A stretch of 64,000 nucleotides of DNA from Nitratidesulfovibrio termitidis HI1 (GCF_000504305.1 NZ_KI632512.1:2489469-2553468), one strand, 5' to 3'. Counted from the first letter of the stretch, positions 27,492 through 37,919 are shown. The notes: generated from the sequence alone by a model not told the origin. Program-made: numbers and translations.

Positions 27492-28042
27492 GTCAGCCTC
27501 CGTTGCTGTGTAAGGACAGGCGCGCGCCGCAAACCGGCAACGCCACCACGCCATGCGCCTTGCCCACGCGCCAACGCACGCGGCTGCATGGCCGACAACA
27601 CCACATCTGCAACACCAGTACGGGGCGCGCGGGCGAAAGGCTGTCGCCCGCGCGGCGTCCCGTTGCGTACAGGCGTGACGCAACACCTGCCTTTACTCTC
27701 ACTATTTATGGCATGCCACGGTGTCAATTTATGCCTCGCATGACATAGGACGCTTTCCTGCTGCATTCCTGAATGCATTATTATGCCATGCAAGACACAA
27801 CAAAATTCCCTGCACGGCATCCAGACGACAACATATGATGCCTGCACACCACGCCTGACCACATTCGGCCTCTGTACGGCGCCATTGACGCAGCAACACT
27901 CCATTTCTTCGTACGCCGTGGTTCGTTTGCCTCCGTATTGGTAAGAAAAACGCATAACCCGCTGACAGCAAGGCCTGGGGCGGTCTGACCATGTCCGGAG
28001 ACATTCCCGGCACCCGTCCCCCCCGCCCGACTCACCCGACGC
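27492..28042. other. Gap without gene upstream of AOR
   Basis: About 550 bp between AOR and the pot operon end, partly AT-rich (27690-27960). It must contain the AOR promoter but I see no clear -35/-10 or -24/-12 pair on the minus strand. Short frames here are not convincing. Confidence 0.4.
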
Positions 28043-28086
28043 AAAAAAATCCCGGCCCCTGCCGGACAAGCGGCGGGGGCCGGGAA
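28043..28086 (-). terminator. Rho-independent terminator of the pot operon
   Basis: On the minus strand a GC-rich stem (CCCGGCCCC with GGGGCCGGG) is followed by TTTTTTT. It lies 23 bp after the last pot gene. Confidence 0.9.
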
Positions 28087-28108
28087 AATGGCCGGATGTG
28101 AAACAGGA

Positions 28109-29185
28109 CTAGCTGCCCGTCTTCAGCATCTCCCAATACTTTTCGTAGGTTTCAAGCGCATTGCCCACGCTGTTGGTGAACTCGGCGTTCTTCAGGTCCG
28201 CGTCGGTGGGCGAGGTGATGCGGCTCTTGGCCAGTTCGGGCGAAAGCATCTTCTGCGCGGCCACGTTGGGGGTGGAGTAGTTGTATTCCTCCACGCATTC
28301 CTTGGCCACGTCGGGCCGCAGCAAAAAGTCGATGAACTTGTGAGCGTTGTCCTTGTGCTTGGCGCCCACGGGAATGGCCAGGCTGTCCACCCACAGGGGC
28401 ACGCCTTCCCTGGGGTAGACGTACACCAGGTTCTCGTTCTCGCTGGCGGCAATGTAGGCATCGCCGTTCCAGATCAGGCCCGCGGCCACTTCCTCGCTGA
28501 TGAAGGCCTGCTTGCTGGCGGTCACGTCGAACACGCGCACGGCGGGCAGCAGCTTCTTCAGCCATTCGTAGGCGGCCTTGATTTCCTTCTCGCTGGTGGA
28601 GTTCACCGAGTAGCCCAGCGCCTTCAGGGCCACGCCCATGGAGTCGCGCTGGTCGTCGGACAGGATGACCTTACCCGCGAATTCGGGGCGGTTCAGGTCG
28701 TTCCAACTGGTGATGGAGGCCGGGTCCACAACCTTTTTATTCACCATCAGGCCCGCGGAACCCCACATGTAGGGCACGGAGTATTCATTGCCCGGGTCGA
28801 ACGGCTGGTTCAGCACCTTGGGCGAAAGATTCTTGAAATTCTTCAGCCTGGACTTGTCGATCCTGGTCAGCAGCCCGTCGTCGCGCATCATGGAGATGAA
28901 GTAGGTGGACGGCACGATCACGTCGTAGCCCACGCCCTTCAGCAGCTTGATCTTGGCGTACATGGCCTCGTTGGATTCGTAGGTGGTGTACACCACCTTG
29001 ATGCCCGTCTCCTTGGTGAACCGGTCGAGCACCGACTGGGGCACGTATTCCGACCAGTTGTAGACGTTCAGCACCTTTTCTTCCGCCGCCATGGCGGGGC
29101 CTGCGAACAGCGTCGCCGCCAGCACCGCCAGGGCAAGGCCCACCATCACCAGCGCGGCGCGGGCCGCGTGCAGCTTCGTGCGCAT
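28109..29185 (-). CDS. potD: Polyamine ABC transporter substrate-binding protein (PotD/F-like)
   Basis: 358 residues. A signal peptide ends near GPAMAAEEK. The mature part begins LNVYNWSEYVP, the hallmark of spermidine/putrescine-binding proteins, and contains TYESNEAMYAKI and YAIPV-like segments of the fold. It binds polyamines in the periplasm and delivers them to PotBC. Two adjacent ATGs (29188, 29185) overlap the potC stop; 29185 gives better spacing to GGAGG. It is the last gene of a potABCD-ordered operon. Confidence 0.93.
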   Translation of the reverse strand: MRTKLHAARAALVMVGLALAVLAATLFAGPAMAAEEKVLNVYNWSEYVPQSVLDRFTKETGIKVVYTTYESNEAMYAKIKLLKGVGYDVIVPSTYFISMMRDDGLLTRIDKSRLKNFKNLSPKVLNQPFDPGNEYSVPYMWGSAGLMVNKKVVDPASITSWNDLNRPEFAGKVILSDDQRDSMGVALKALGYSVNSTSEKEIKAAYEWLKKLLPAVRVFDVTASKQAFISEEVAAGLIWNGDAYIAASENENLVYVYPREGVPLWVDSLAIPVGAKHKDNAHKFIDFLLRPDVAKECVEEYNYSTPNVAAQKMLSPELAKSRITSPTDADLKNAEFTNSVGNALETYEKYWEMLKTGS

Positions 29186-29958
29186 CATTTCCTCCTCGTC
29201 CTGGTAAGGGTTTGTGCCAGCAGCACCAGCACTATGGTTACCGTGAACATCACCGCCGACAGGGCGTTGATGTCCGGCTTCACGCCAAGGCGGACCATGG
29301 AATAGACGCGCAGGGGCAGCACCTCGAAGGTGGGCCCGGTGACGAAAAAGCTCACCAGCACGTCGTCCATGGACAGGGTGAACGACAGCAGCCACCCCGC
29401 CGCCACGGCAGGCGCGGCCAGGGGCAGCAGCACATGGCGAAAGGCCCGCCATTCCGACGCGCCAAGGTCGCGCGCGGCCTCGATGAGCTGTTCGTCAAAC
29501 TCGGCCAGGCGCGCCAGCACCGTCACGGTGACAAAGGGCAGCGCCAGGGTGACGTGGGCCGCCAGCAGGGTCCAGAAGCCCAGTTGCACCCCCATGGCGA
29601 TGAAGAAGATGAGCAGCGAGATGCCCATGACGATGTCCGGCGACACGGTGAGCACGTAGATGCAGCCGTGCAGCACCTTGCGCCCCGGAAAACGGTAGCG
29701 CCGGATGCAGATGGCCGCCAGCGTGCCCAGCACCGTGGCGATGGTGGCGGCCAGGGTGGCCACGGACAGCGAGTTCAGCGCGGCGTCCACCAGCGGGCCG
29801 TTGGCGGCCAGGGCGGAATACCACTTTAGGGTGAAGCCCTTCCATTCGGTGGTGTAGCGCGCGTCGTTGAAGGAATAGACGATGACCACCAGGATGGGCA
29901 CGTACAGGAAGGCGTAGACCAGCCAGACCAGCCACGTGCGAAGGGTGCGCAGCTTCAT
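29185..29958 (-). CDS. potC: Polyamine ABC transporter permease (PotC-like)
   Basis: 257 residues with about six membrane segments; the first is WLVWLVYAFLYVPILVVIVY. The EAA loop is AARDLGASEWRAFRHVLLP. The start at 29958 is directly after the potB stop; a GAGG-rich site precedes it. Its stop TGA overlaps the potD start region, so translation is coupled. Confidence 0.93.
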   Translation of the reverse strand: MKLRTLRTWLVWLVYAFLYVPILVVIVYSFNDARYTTEWKGFTLKWYSALAANGPLVDAALNSLSVATLAATIATVLGTLAAICIRRYRFPGRKVLHGCIYVLTVSPDIVMGISLLIFFIAMGVQLGFWTLLAAHVTLALPFVTVTVLARLAEFDEQLIEAARDLGASEWRAFRHVLLPLAAPAVAAGWLLSFTLSMDDVLVSFFVTGPTFEVLPLRVYSMVRLGVKPDINALSAVMFTVTIVLVLLAQTLTRTRRK

Positions 29959-29959
29959 C

Positions 29960-30916
29960 CTACGCCCTCCCCCGCGCGCCATGCGCACCGTGCGTCATGC
30001 CGTCGCCGTCTTCGTGCGTTGCATCGGGCGTGCGACCGGCGGTGGCCGCCCCGGTATCCGCACCCTTGCGCTCGCGCAGGGCCACCCGGCGGCTGCTGAG
30101 CCAGTAGCCGATGATCATCAGCACCAGCAGCGCGGTCATGATGGTGCTGGCGGCGGCGCCCAGCGGCCAGTCGCGCGCCACCAGGAACTGGTTCTTGATG
30201 AAGTTGCCGATGAGCATGCTCTTGGCCCCGCCCAGGATTTCCGGAATGTAGAAACACCCCAGCGAGGGCAGGAACACCAGCATGCACCCGGCCACGATGC
30301 CCGGCAGGGTCAGCGGCAGGGTGACGTGCCAGAAGGCGCGCAGGCTGCTGGCACCCAGGTCCTTGGCCGCGTCCAGCAGCCGCTTGTCCAGCTTTTCTAT
30401 GGACGCGTACAGCGGCAGGATCATGAACGGCAGCAAGGTATAGGTAAGCCCCGTGAACACGGCGAACTCGCTGTACATGAACGACACCGGCTCGTTGACC
30501 AGCCCCAGGGCCAGCAGCACGTCGGAGGCGAGGCCCTGCGACTTCAGGATGATGATCAGCGCGTAGGTGCGGATGAGCGAGTTGGTCCAGAACGGGATGA
30601 CCACCAGCAACAGCAGCCAGGGGCGCAACGCGCGCCGGGCCGTGGCCACGGCATAGGCGAACGGGTAGCCGATCAGCAGGCACACCAGGGTGCTGGCGGC
30701 GGCCAGCCACAGCGATTCGCCCAGTATCCTGATGAACACCGGGTCGGCGAGGCGGGCGTAGTTGTCCCACGTGAACACCAGGGACACGAAGTCCGACTCG
30801 CCCCGCTCCAGAAAGGTGACCAGCAACAGGCCGAGGTTGGGCAACAGGGCGAACAGCCCCAGCCACAACCAGACCACGGCGATGCTGGCGGTGCGGAAGG
30901 GTCTACGCTGCGTCAT
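29960..30916 (-). CDS. potB: Polyamine ABC transporter permease (PotB-like)
   Basis: 318 residues with about six membrane segments and the EAA loop DAAKDLGASSLRAFWHVTLP. The hydrophilic C-terminal tail of about 35 residues (GAATAGRTPDATHEDGDG) is longer than in E. coli PotB. The start overlaps the potA end by 14 bp. Confidence 0.92.
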   Translation of the reverse strand: MTQRRPFRTASIAVVWLWLGLFALLPNLGLLLVTFLERGESDFVSLVFTWDNYARLADPVFIRILGESLWLAAASTLVCLLIGYPFAYAVATARRALRPWLLLLVVIPFWTNSLIRTYALIIILKSQGLASDVLLALGLVNEPVSFMYSEFAVFTGLTYTLLPFMILPLYASIEKLDKRLLDAAKDLGASSLRAFWHVTLPLTLPGIVAGCMLVFLPSLGCFYIPEILGGAKSMLIGNFIKNQFLVARDWPLGAAASTIMTALLVLMIIGYWLSSRRVALRERKGADTGAATAGRTPDATHEDGDGMTHGAHGARGRA

Positions 30917-32102
30917 CGGGCAGCAGTACCTCCCATCCGTCCACCCAGCTCACGGCAACGCGCTCGCCGGGGTTGTAGTTGATGTCCTCGTCGTCCTCGT
31001 TGAAGAACTCCGCCGCCATCAGGCGCTGGCCGTCGTCCAGGGTGATGACCAGGTCCACCGTGGCGCCCTTGTATACCGATTCCTCGATGCGGCCCCACAG
31101 GTGCGGCCAGTCCGGGGTTTCCGCATCCGCAATGCGGTCGATGCGCAAATCCTCCGGTCGCAGCAGCACCTGCACCCCATCGCCGGGGGCCAGCCTGCGG
31201 GGCGAACGCACCGGAAACACGGTGCCGCCCACGGTGGCATCGTACAGGTGTTCGCCGGGCTTCAGGTCCGGCGGCAGGGCGGCGTGCTCCGGCGTGCCCG
31301 GCGCGGGCGGGGCCAGCGGCGTACCCGGCGCGGCGGACCAGTCCAGGCGTACGGCGTCGATGCGGCCCGGCAGCGCGTTGATGTCGCCCACGAAGCGCGC
31401 CACGTACATGTTGGCGGGTTCCTCGTAGATTTCCTTGGGCGCGCCGATCTGCTCTATGCGGCCCTCGTTCATCACCACCACCCGGTCGGACATGGCGAAG
31501 GCTTCTTCCTGATCGTGGGTGACGAACACGAAGGTGATGCCCAGCTGCCGTTGCAGGTGCTTGATTTCCAGTTGCATCTGCTTGCGCAGCTTGAAGTCCA
31601 GCGCGCTGAAGGGTTCGTCCAGCAGGAGCACCAGCGGGTTGTTGATGACCGCGCGGGCAATGGCCACGCGCTGCTGCTGCCCGCCGGAAAGCTGGCGCGG
31701 CTTGCGGTCGGCGAAGTTTTCCAGGTGCACCATGCGCAGGGCGTCCAGCACGCGGCGGGCCGTTTCGTCCGCCGCAACGCCCTGCATCTTCAGCCCGAAG
31801 GCCACGTTGTCGCGCACGGTCATGTGCGGGAACAGGGCGTAATTCTGGAACACGGTGTTCACCTGGCGCTGTTCCGGGGGCACGCGATTGACCACCTGGC
31901 CGTTGATGCGCACCTCGCCCGCCGTGGGCTGCTCGAAGCCCGAAAGCAGGCGCAGGATGGTGGTCTTGCCGCAGCCCGACGGCCCCAGCAGGGTCAGGAA
32001 CTCGCCGTTGCGGATGGTGAGGTCTATGGAATCGAGCGCCACGGTGTCTTCGAACGTCTTGGTGACGCCGCGCAACTCGATGATGTGATCCTGTTCTGCC
32101 AT
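30903..32102 (-). CDS. potA: Polyamine ABC transporter ATPase (PotA-like)
   Basis: 399 residues. Walker [10 protein letters not shown], signature LSGGQQQRV, Walker [12 protein letters not shown] and H-loop VTHDQEEA are all intact. A C-terminal TOBE-type domain (about 240-399) contains an extra Pro/Ala-rich stretch ([16 protein letters not shown]). First gene of the operon. The start at 32102 has AGAGGCG upstream; longer frames extend into non-coding DNA. Confidence 0.93.
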   Translation of the reverse strand: MAEQDHIIELRGVTKTFEDTVALDSIDLTIRNGEFLTLLGPSGCGKTTILRLLSGFEQPTAGEVRINGQVVNRVPPEQRQVNTVFQNYALFPHMTVRDNVAFGLKMQGVAADETARRVLDALRMVHLENFADRKPRQLSGGQQQRVAIARAVINNPLVLLLDEPFSALDFKLRKQMQLEIKHLQRQLGITFVFVTHDQEEAFAMSDRVVVMNEGRIEQIGAPKEIYEEPANMYVARFVGDINALPGRIDAVRLDWSAAPGTPLAPPAPGTPEHAALPPDLKPGEHLYDATVGGTVFPVRSPRRLAPGDGVQVLLRPEDLRIDRIADAETPDWPHLWGRIEESVYKGATVDLVITLDDGQRLMAAEFFNEDDEDINYNPGERVAVSWVDGWEVLLPDDAA

Positions 32103-32832
32103 CGTCGCCTCTTGGTATGCTCTCTGTCGGGCATGCGCCCGGTGGTCCTTGCGGGCCGGCACATCGGAATACTGCGAGGCCGGGTACACTGCATGGCGGC
32201 AACGCTTGGGACTGCCTGCATGCAGGGTTGCGCCTGGTCCGTGAGCCACGGCCGTATCGCGGTATACGTTGCACTGTCTGTGAATGCGTGATGCCGCATG
32301 CATCCGCCGCCCCCGCTGCATACCGCCACGGGGTCTGCACGGGAAAAACGGCACGGGCAGTGCTGGTGCGCCGGGGCGCATCGCACCGGATACCGGCACG
32401 GCAAGCTTCGGTGAGGGTGAGGGGGCGGAATCGCTACGCTACGGGATGCTGGGCGCGCCGGTTACCGGAGCGCAGAAGCCGCAGGGCCGGCATCGCCGGC
32501 CACGGGCGTTCGGGCGTTTCCGGAGCGGCGAAGCCCCAGATTGCGCACCCGGTGCACCGGCCGGGATGAAAGGATGACCTGCGAGCAGCGTATCATGCGT
32601 TCGTCTTCCCTCATGGTGGGCATGAAGTGGCGTCATGAAACGGCGTCGGTGAATGACGTCGCGCGCCGGGGTCGGAGACTGGCCGCGCGCCCTAGGCGGG
32701 CGCGGGCTGGAAGGTGGTCGTTCGGGCCTTGTGTGCCATGCGTGGGGCGGGGTGACAAGCAAAAAAACACCCTCAGGGCACCCTGCCTCACATGAAACCG
32801 CGCGATTGCGGAATCGACGCTGCTCTACCCGC
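32103..32832. other. Gap without gene upstream of the pot operon
   Basis: 730 bp with no supported gene on either strand. It should hold the pot promoter (minus strand), but no confident hexamers are seen. GC-rich direct and inverted short repeats are scattered through it. Confidence 0.45.
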
Positions 32833-33816
32833 TCACGGTGCCGTAACTGCCTCTACGGCAGCGTCCACCGCATCGGACAGGCGCACGAAGCACACCCCGC
32901 GCCGCAGCAGTTCCGGCAGGGCTGCCCGCAGCCCCGCGCCGCTGCCCGCACCCGGCTTGTTCATGTGCAACAGCAGGATGTCGCCGTTGCGGGCGGCCAG
33001 CAGGTTGCGGGTAACGGCAGGTGCGGGCAGCGTGGCCCCGGCATCCACCGCCACGGTGCAGCCGGTGACGGTCTGGCCAAGATCCGCCGCAATGCGCACG
33101 GCCACCTCGTCGCAGAACAGGGTGGCGGCCCGGTAGAAGCGCGGGCGCACGCCGGTGAGGGCGGCCAGCCGCCGGGCGTTGGATTCCACCTCGTCCACGA
33201 ATTCGGCCACGGAGCGGGTGCCCCGGATACCGTAGGCGGCCCGCCCGGTCACCGAGGCGGGGCGGTGGCGCGCTCCGTGGTTGGCGATCTCGAACAGCGG
33301 ATCGGCGGCAAGGTCGGCTGCTTCGGCGGGGTGGGCGGCAAGCCATGGCCCGGCCAGAAACAGGGTGGCGGACACGCCCAGTTCACGCAGCAGCGCGATG
33401 ATCGAGGCATCGTACCCGCCGCCGCAGGCGTCAAAGGTCAGGGCCACGGTGACCGGGCCTTTCTTGGACGCAGGGGATTCGACGGACACGGGCAAACGGG
33501 TGAGCGTGCCGGGCAGGGCAGGTCCCCACTGACCAGGCTGCTGCCCGCCGTAGCGGGTCGTGAGGCGGGCCTTCAGTTCCGGCAGGGGCAGATCGGCAAG
33601 GGATGGCGCACCCGCATAAGCTGTTGGTGCGCATAGCAGAAACAGCAGCGTGAGTAACAGAACGGGCAGACACCGCGTGCGACAGTCTCCGCGATCGTGG
33701 CAGGGCAACGCCGCAGAGAGCGGCAAGGAACACGACGAAGCGATGGCCCCGGACAGGGACATCCGTCCCGCGACGGACCGCAGCGCGGTGTACCTCGTCA
33801 CCCCTGCGGTGGTCAT
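32833..33816 (-). CDS. Polysaccharide deacetylase-family protein (exported)
   Basis: 327 residues. A membrane or signal segment (LPVLLLTLLFLLCAPTAYAG, about 50-70) follows an unusually long N-terminal tail. The NodB-like catalytic domain has VALTFDACGGGYD (metal-binding Asp of motif 1) and NHGARHRP (motif 2, H-X4-H-like). Such enzymes remove acetyl groups from peptidoglycan or other polysaccharides. The start at 33816 is chosen for a good AAGGAG 6 bp upstream. It lies 3 bp after aroE, so the two are co-transcribed. Confidence 0.8.
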   Translation of the reverse strand: MTTAGVTRYTALRSVAGRMSLSGAIASSCSLPLSAALPCHDRGDCRTRCLPVLLLTLLFLLCAPTAYAGAPSLADLPLPELKARLTTRYGGQQPGQWGPALPGTLTRLPVSVESPASKKGPVTVALTFDACGGGYDASIIALLRELGVSATLFLAGPWLAAHPAEAADLAADPLFEIANHGARHRPASVTGRAAYGIRGTRSVAEFVDEVESNARRLAALTGVRPRFYRAATLFCDEVAVRIAADLGQTVTGCTVAVDAGATLPAPAVTRNLLAARNGDILLLHMNKPGAGSGAGLRAALPELLRRGVCFVRLSDAVDAAVEAVTAP

Positions 33817-33819
33817 GGG

Positions 33820-34773
33820 CTACTCCTTGCCCAGACCGGGCAACTCGCACTGACCGCAGACGCGGCCCACGGCCACGTCTCCCAGCCCCAGGGCCACGGA
33901 AACCAATGTGCGCGCGCCTTCGCCGGGCAGTTCCAGTCCGGTCCACAGGCGGAACTGCTCCCGGCCCTGTTCCACGAACATGGCCAGACCGTCCTGCGTA
34001 TCCCAACCCGCGTCGGCGGCTTCGGACAGAAAGCGGGTGCGCAGCGGGTTGTAGACAAGGTCATAGGCCAGGCCGGGCCGTCCTTCTCCCGCCCCTGCCG
34101 CTGCAACGCCCTGCGCTACAAAGCCCTCTCCCGGAAAGGCGCTGTCGCCCTGCCGCTCGCCGGACATGCCCATGGGGGTAGTGTTGACCACAAGGTCCGC
34201 GCCCCAGTCGGCGCGGGCATCCCAGTCCACGACCGCCGCGCCGAATTCGGCGGCCAGCGGGGCGGCCTTTTCCGCGTTGCGCCCGGTAACGGCCACCGCG
34301 GCCACCACGCCGTCACCGGCGGGGCCAAGCTCGCGCAGACCGGCCAGCACGGCGCGGGCAGCGCCGCCGTTACCCAGCACCAGTGCCCTTTCGCACCGCC
34401 ACCCTGTGGCTGCGCGCTGGCGCAGCGGGGCCAGGAATCCGGTAACGTCGGTATTTTCGCCCAGCAACTGGCCGTCGCGCCAGTACAGGGTGTTCACCGC
34501 GCCCACGGCACGGGCACGGTCGCTGACGCCATCCAGCAGGGGCAGCACGGCCTGCTTGTGGGGAATGGTGACGCTGGCCCCGCGTATGGGCAGGGTGCGC
34601 ACGGCGGTGATGAAGTCGCCCACGCGGCCCGGCTCCAGCGGCCAGGCCATGTACACGGCGGGCACGTCCAGCAGGCCGAAGCCCCAGTTGTGCAGCAGGG
34701 GGCTCATGGTATGGCCGAGGGGATGGCCGATGATGCCGTAGAGTTCGCGGGGCAGGAACGGATGTGCGGGCAT
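33820..34773 (-). CDS. aroE: Shikimate dehydrogenase
   Basis: 317 residues. The substrate motif GHPLGHTMSPLLHN, the catalytic Lys in SVTIPHKQAV and NTDVTGF are all present, and the NADP-binding loop is VLGNGGAARAVLAGL. It reduces 3-dehydroshikimate to shikimate in aromatic amino acid synthesis. It is about 40 residues longer than E. coli AroE because of an insert near residues 215-235 (SGERQGDSAFPGEG). Confidence 0.93.
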   Translation of the reverse strand: MPAHPFLPRELYGIIGHPLGHTMSPLLHNWGFGLLDVPAVYMAWPLEPGRVGDFITAVRTLPIRGASVTIPHKQAVLPLLDGVSDRARAVGAVNTLYWRDGQLLGENTDVTGFLAPLRQRAATGWRCERALVLGNGGAARAVLAGLRELGPAGDGVVAAVAVTGRNAEKAAPLAAEFGAAVVDWDARADWGADLVVNTTPMGMSGERQGDSAFPGEGFVAQGVAAAGAGEGRPGLAYDLVYNPLRTRFLSEAADAGWDTQDGLAMFVEQGREQFRLWTGLELPGEGARTLVSVALGLGDVAVGRVCGQCELPGLGKE

Positions 34774-34944
34774 GGGACGGCCTCCGGCGGACGGCCCCTT
34801 TCACACAGGGGCAAATGTCCAGAGCCACTGCGAGGCCCCTGCCTTTTATATCCAGACTGACCGCCGCAGTGGCAGTTTTTAGGGGGGAGCCTCAGCCGTT
34901 ATGCGAGTCTTCGAGCATTACGGATGAGGACAGCAAAGCGGGGG

Positions 34945-35038
34945 CCGGGGAGGGAGACCCTTTTCGCTCTGCGGTCGCCATCCGTAAGGTTCGCGCAAGC
35001 GCTCACCTAACGGCTGCCGCAAAGGGTCCCCTCCCCGG
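34945..35038. repeat. Intergenic palindromic repeat, copy 2
   Basis: Nearly the same 90-bp hairpin as at 20844, in the gap between hisG and aroE. The upstream part of the same gap (about 34873-34920) is an inverted match to part of the copy at 39235-39299. Confidence 0.8.
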
Positions 35039-35065
35039 TTCATTCTTAACCCAATCTACCCGGCC

Positions 35066-35947
35066 TTAAATGACCTTGTTCAGCGAATACTCGATGATGC
35101 CTTCGGCCCCGGCGGAGCGCAGGCGGGGGATGAGGTCGCGCACCAGGTCGTTTTCCACCACGATTTCCACGGCGAACCAGGTGCTGTCGCGCAGCCCGGC
35201 CACGGTGGGCGAGTTGAGGCTGGGCAGTTGATCGAGCACCGCGTCCAGGTTGTGGGCGGGCACGTTCATCTTCAGGCCCACCAGCGAATCGGCGCGCAGC
35301 GCGCCTTGCAGCAGCAGGTCGATCTGCTCGATCTTGGCGCGCTTCCACGGGTCGGCCCAGGCGGCCTTGCCCGCGATGAGCACGGTGTTGGTCAGCAGCA
35401 CTTCGGCGATGATGCGCAGGCCGTGGGCCTTGATGGTGGTGCCGGTTTCGGTGACCTCGACGATGGCGTCAGCCAGCCCTTCCACAACCTTGGCCTCGGT
35501 GGCGCCCCAGGAATACTGCACCTTGACGGGGATGCCCGCGTCCTCGAAGTAGCGGCGGGTAACGCCCAGCAATTCGGTGGCGATGGTGCACCCGGCAAGA
35601 TCCTCTGGCCGGACGTAGGGCGAATCACCGGCCACGGCCAGCACCCAGCGGGCCGGACGGTTGCTGACCTTGGAATAGACCAGGTCGGACACGGTGACCA
35701 CGTCGGCCCCGGTTTCCAGCAGCCAGTCCTTGCCGGTCAAGCCCACGTCGAGCACGCCGTCTTCGAGGTAGCGGGGAATTTCCTGCACCCGGCAGAGGCG
35801 CGCGGTCAGTTCCGGGTCGTTGATTTCCGGAAAATAGTTGCGGTGATGCTTGCGGATCTTCCACCCGGAGCGGGCGAACAGGTTCACGGTGGCTTCTTCG
35901 AGCGAGCCCTTGGGAATGCCGATCTTCAGCATGTTGTTGCCGGACAT
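35066..35947 (-). CDS. hisG: ATP phosphoribosyltransferase, long form
   Basis: 293 residues, the length of the long form with a C-terminal regulatory domain, so no HisZ partner is needed. Motifs include IGIPKGSLEEATVNLF at the N-terminus and DAIVEVTETGTTIKAHGLRI for PRPP binding. First step of histidine synthesis. The ATG overlaps the hisI stop (TAATG at 35947). Confidence 0.95.
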   Translation of the reverse strand: MSGNNMLKIGIPKGSLEEATVNLFARSGWKIRKHHRNYFPEINDPELTARLCRVQEIPRYLEDGVLDVGLTGKDWLLETGADVVTVSDLVYSKVSNRPARWVLAVAGDSPYVRPEDLAGCTIATELLGVTRRYFEDAGIPVKVQYSWGATEAKVVEGLADAIVEVTETGTTIKAHGLRIIAEVLLTNTVLIAGKAAWADPWKRAKIEQIDLLLQGALRADSLVGLKMNVPAHNLDAVLDQLPSLNSPTVAGLRDSTWFAVEIVVENDLVRDLIPRLRSAGAEGIIEYSLNKVI

Positions 35948-36348
35948 TATTTGTAGACCTCCTTGGGGTCGAACACGCGGGGCGAGCAGATGACGGGTGC
36001 GCCGTCCTTCAGCTCTCGGTAGAAACAGCTGCGGTACCCTTCATGGCAGGCCGCGCCGCCCTTCTGATCCACGAGCAGCAACACGGTGTCGCTGTCGCAG
36101 TCCAGGCGCACGGCCTTGATATGCTGGGTATGGCCCGACGTGCCGCCCTTGTGCCACAACCGGCCACGGCTGCGGCTGAAGTAATGCGCCTCGCCGGTGG
36201 CGAGGGTGGCGTCCCATGCTTCTTCGTTCATCCAGGCCATCATCAGCACTTCGCCGGTGGCGGCGCACTGGGCGATGGCGGGCACGAGACCGTTCATTTT
36301 CGCAAAATCGGGACGGAAGCCTTGTGCGGCGTCGGAAGCCTGAGCCAT
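35947..36348 (-). CDS. hisI: Phosphoribosyl-AMP cyclohydrolase
   Basis: 133 residues: the cyclohydrolase alone, without a fused HisE domain. Motifs are [23 protein letters not shown] and [13 protein letters not shown] with zinc-binding Cys residues near [11 protein letters not shown]. It is coupled to hisG by overlapping stop and start codons. Confidence 0.95.
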   Translation of the reverse strand: MAQASDAAQGFRPDFAKMNGLVPAIAQCAATGEVLMMAWMNEEAWDATLATGEAHYFSRSRGRLWHKGGTSGHTQHIKAVRLDCDSDTVLLLVDQKGGAACHEGYRSCFYRELKDGAPVICSPRVFDPKEVYK

Positions 36349-36974
36349 GTGCGATGTCCTCGCGCGGGGAAGTCCCCCAGGGGGTTGCGGGGCAAGGCCC
36401 CAAAAAGGTTGCAGGTGCGCGGCTCATACAGGGACGGTCTGGGGCAAACTGGCCCGAACTGGCCCGAACTGGCCCAGACGGGCGCTGACAGGCGCTGGCG
36501 TGTGCCGCGCAAGCCCGGTGCATGGCCGCAAGGTGGCGAATCTAGCCGTTCCGTGTGACGGACGCAAGGCGGGGGTGACACCACGGGTGTACCCCCGGAG
36601 CACGCGCCAGTCTTCGGCCCGGCACAACATGGAACGCGTGGCGACTCCGTGTCCTTTGCCTGACCGTCACGGGTCTGATGCCGGACGCGACGACATTCCG
36701 TTCTTCAAAATTCCTCTTGTCAACATCTGTTAATTGATGTTAGCGGAGCCATACAACTTCACATTGTTCATGCGGTGGCACATTTCGCACATATTGCTCT
36801 GCCTTGTTTGAACCTCTTTCTTAAAAATCACGGCACACATTATCAACCTGATACATGATGCCTTGGTATTATAAGATGTTTTTCTGCTTCAGCCATGTAA
36901 TTGCATTGGAATTCAGTATATTTTTTGGACAATAATACATATTCACACACTCGCGTTCTTTCCGAGAATACATA
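36349..36974. other. Gap without gene; tandem repeat and AT-rich upstream region
   Basis: No gene is supported. A 10-bp unit (AACTGGCCCG) is repeated three times at 36447-36476. From 36700 to 36970 the DNA is clearly AT-rich and leads into the glycosyltransferase gene. Confidence 0.5.
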
Positions 36975-37826
36975 ATGGGATTGCTTCTGCATACACAATT
37001 CGAGAGATTGAAACGACACATTCCGTGGCACTGGCGCAATGCCACTCCTCTGGACAATGTCCGCATCCGCACGACGCGTGAGACACTGGCGCGATGTGCT
37101 GCCTTCATGGCGTCGCAAAAGGGTGGCGCATACCTGCGCTTCGGTGATGGAGACGTCTATCTGGCACACGGAACGGACGATGCACTGCAAACCTCCACCC
37201 CCGACTTCACCCGGGAAATGCGCGAGGCCTTCCGGTGCAACATGCCGGGCGTGCTGAAGGCGCTTCCCATACATTCGGCAAGATTCGGCCATGAGGAAGG
37301 AATGTCGCCGGGCGTCTTCCTGATGCGTGACGCAGCGGCTGAACGATTCCTGCGCAGGACGCTGGAATGTTTCACGGGCCACCCCATCTACAGCGCGGTG
37401 GCTCTGCACTATCAGTTTTCCGCGGATTTCGAATACACGCTGGAATTTCTGAAGCTGCTGAAACGAAACGCCGCCCTGTTTGTCGGGGCCGAAGACGTGC
37501 CGGAAGCGGACCGGAGCCTGCTGTTCGGCAACGCGCCCCACGTCCGCACGCCGATGAAGGATTCGTACCGCGCCATGGACCGGATCGAGCAGGAAGCCGC
37601 CCGGCACCTGGCCTCGCGGGAAAACTACGGCGTGGTCGTGGTGGCCACGGGCTGCGCAGGGCGGGTGCTCATCAAGCGCCTGCTGCACCGTGGCCTGACG
37701 CGCTTCTTTTATTTCGACTTCGGCAGCCTGCTGGACATCCTCTGCGGGTGGAACACCCGGACATGGCACAGCCGGGCCGACGTCACCCCGGAAAAGATCG
37801 AACGGCTCCGGCGCGAATTGGCGTAA
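36975..37826 (+). CDS. GT-D-like glycosyltransferase (DUF1792-type)
   Basis: 283 residues. YLRFGDGDVYLA (about 53-64) resembles the sugar-nucleotide motif RFGDGE of GT-D fold glycosyltransferases, and the C-terminal FDFGSLLDILCGWNTRTW resembles their conserved end. Acceptor and sugar are unknown. The gene is alone on the plus strand among minus-strand housekeeping genes and has an AT-rich 5' region, suggesting later acquisition. No good ribosome site precedes the ATG. A strong terminator follows. Confidence 0.65.
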   Translation: MGLLLHTQFERLKRHIPWHWRNATPLDNVRIRTTRETLARCAAFMASQKGGAYLRFGDGDVYLAHGTDDALQTSTPDFTREMREAFRCNMPGVLKALPIHSARFGHEEGMSPGVFLMRDAAAERFLRRTLECFTGHPIYSAVALHYQFSADFEYTLEFLKLLKRNAALFVGAEDVPEADRSLLFGNAPHVRTPMKDSYRAMDRIEQEAARHLASRENYGVVVVATGCAGRVLIKRLLHRGLTRFFYFDFGSLLDILCGWNTRTWHSRADVTPEKIERLRRELA

Positions 37827-37880
37827 CCGCAGACAGCTCGCCCCAAGCCCGCGGCACCGAAACATGTACATGCCATCATT

Positions 37881-37919
37881 GCCCCGGTTCGTGCACTTAC
37901 CGCACGGGCCGGGGCTTTT
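37881..37919. terminator. Bidirectional rho-independent terminator
   Basis: GCCCCGG...CCGGGGC with inner CGTGC...GCACG, followed by TTTT on the plus strand. It lies between the convergent glycosyltransferase and TrmO-aldolase genes. Confidence 0.88.
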
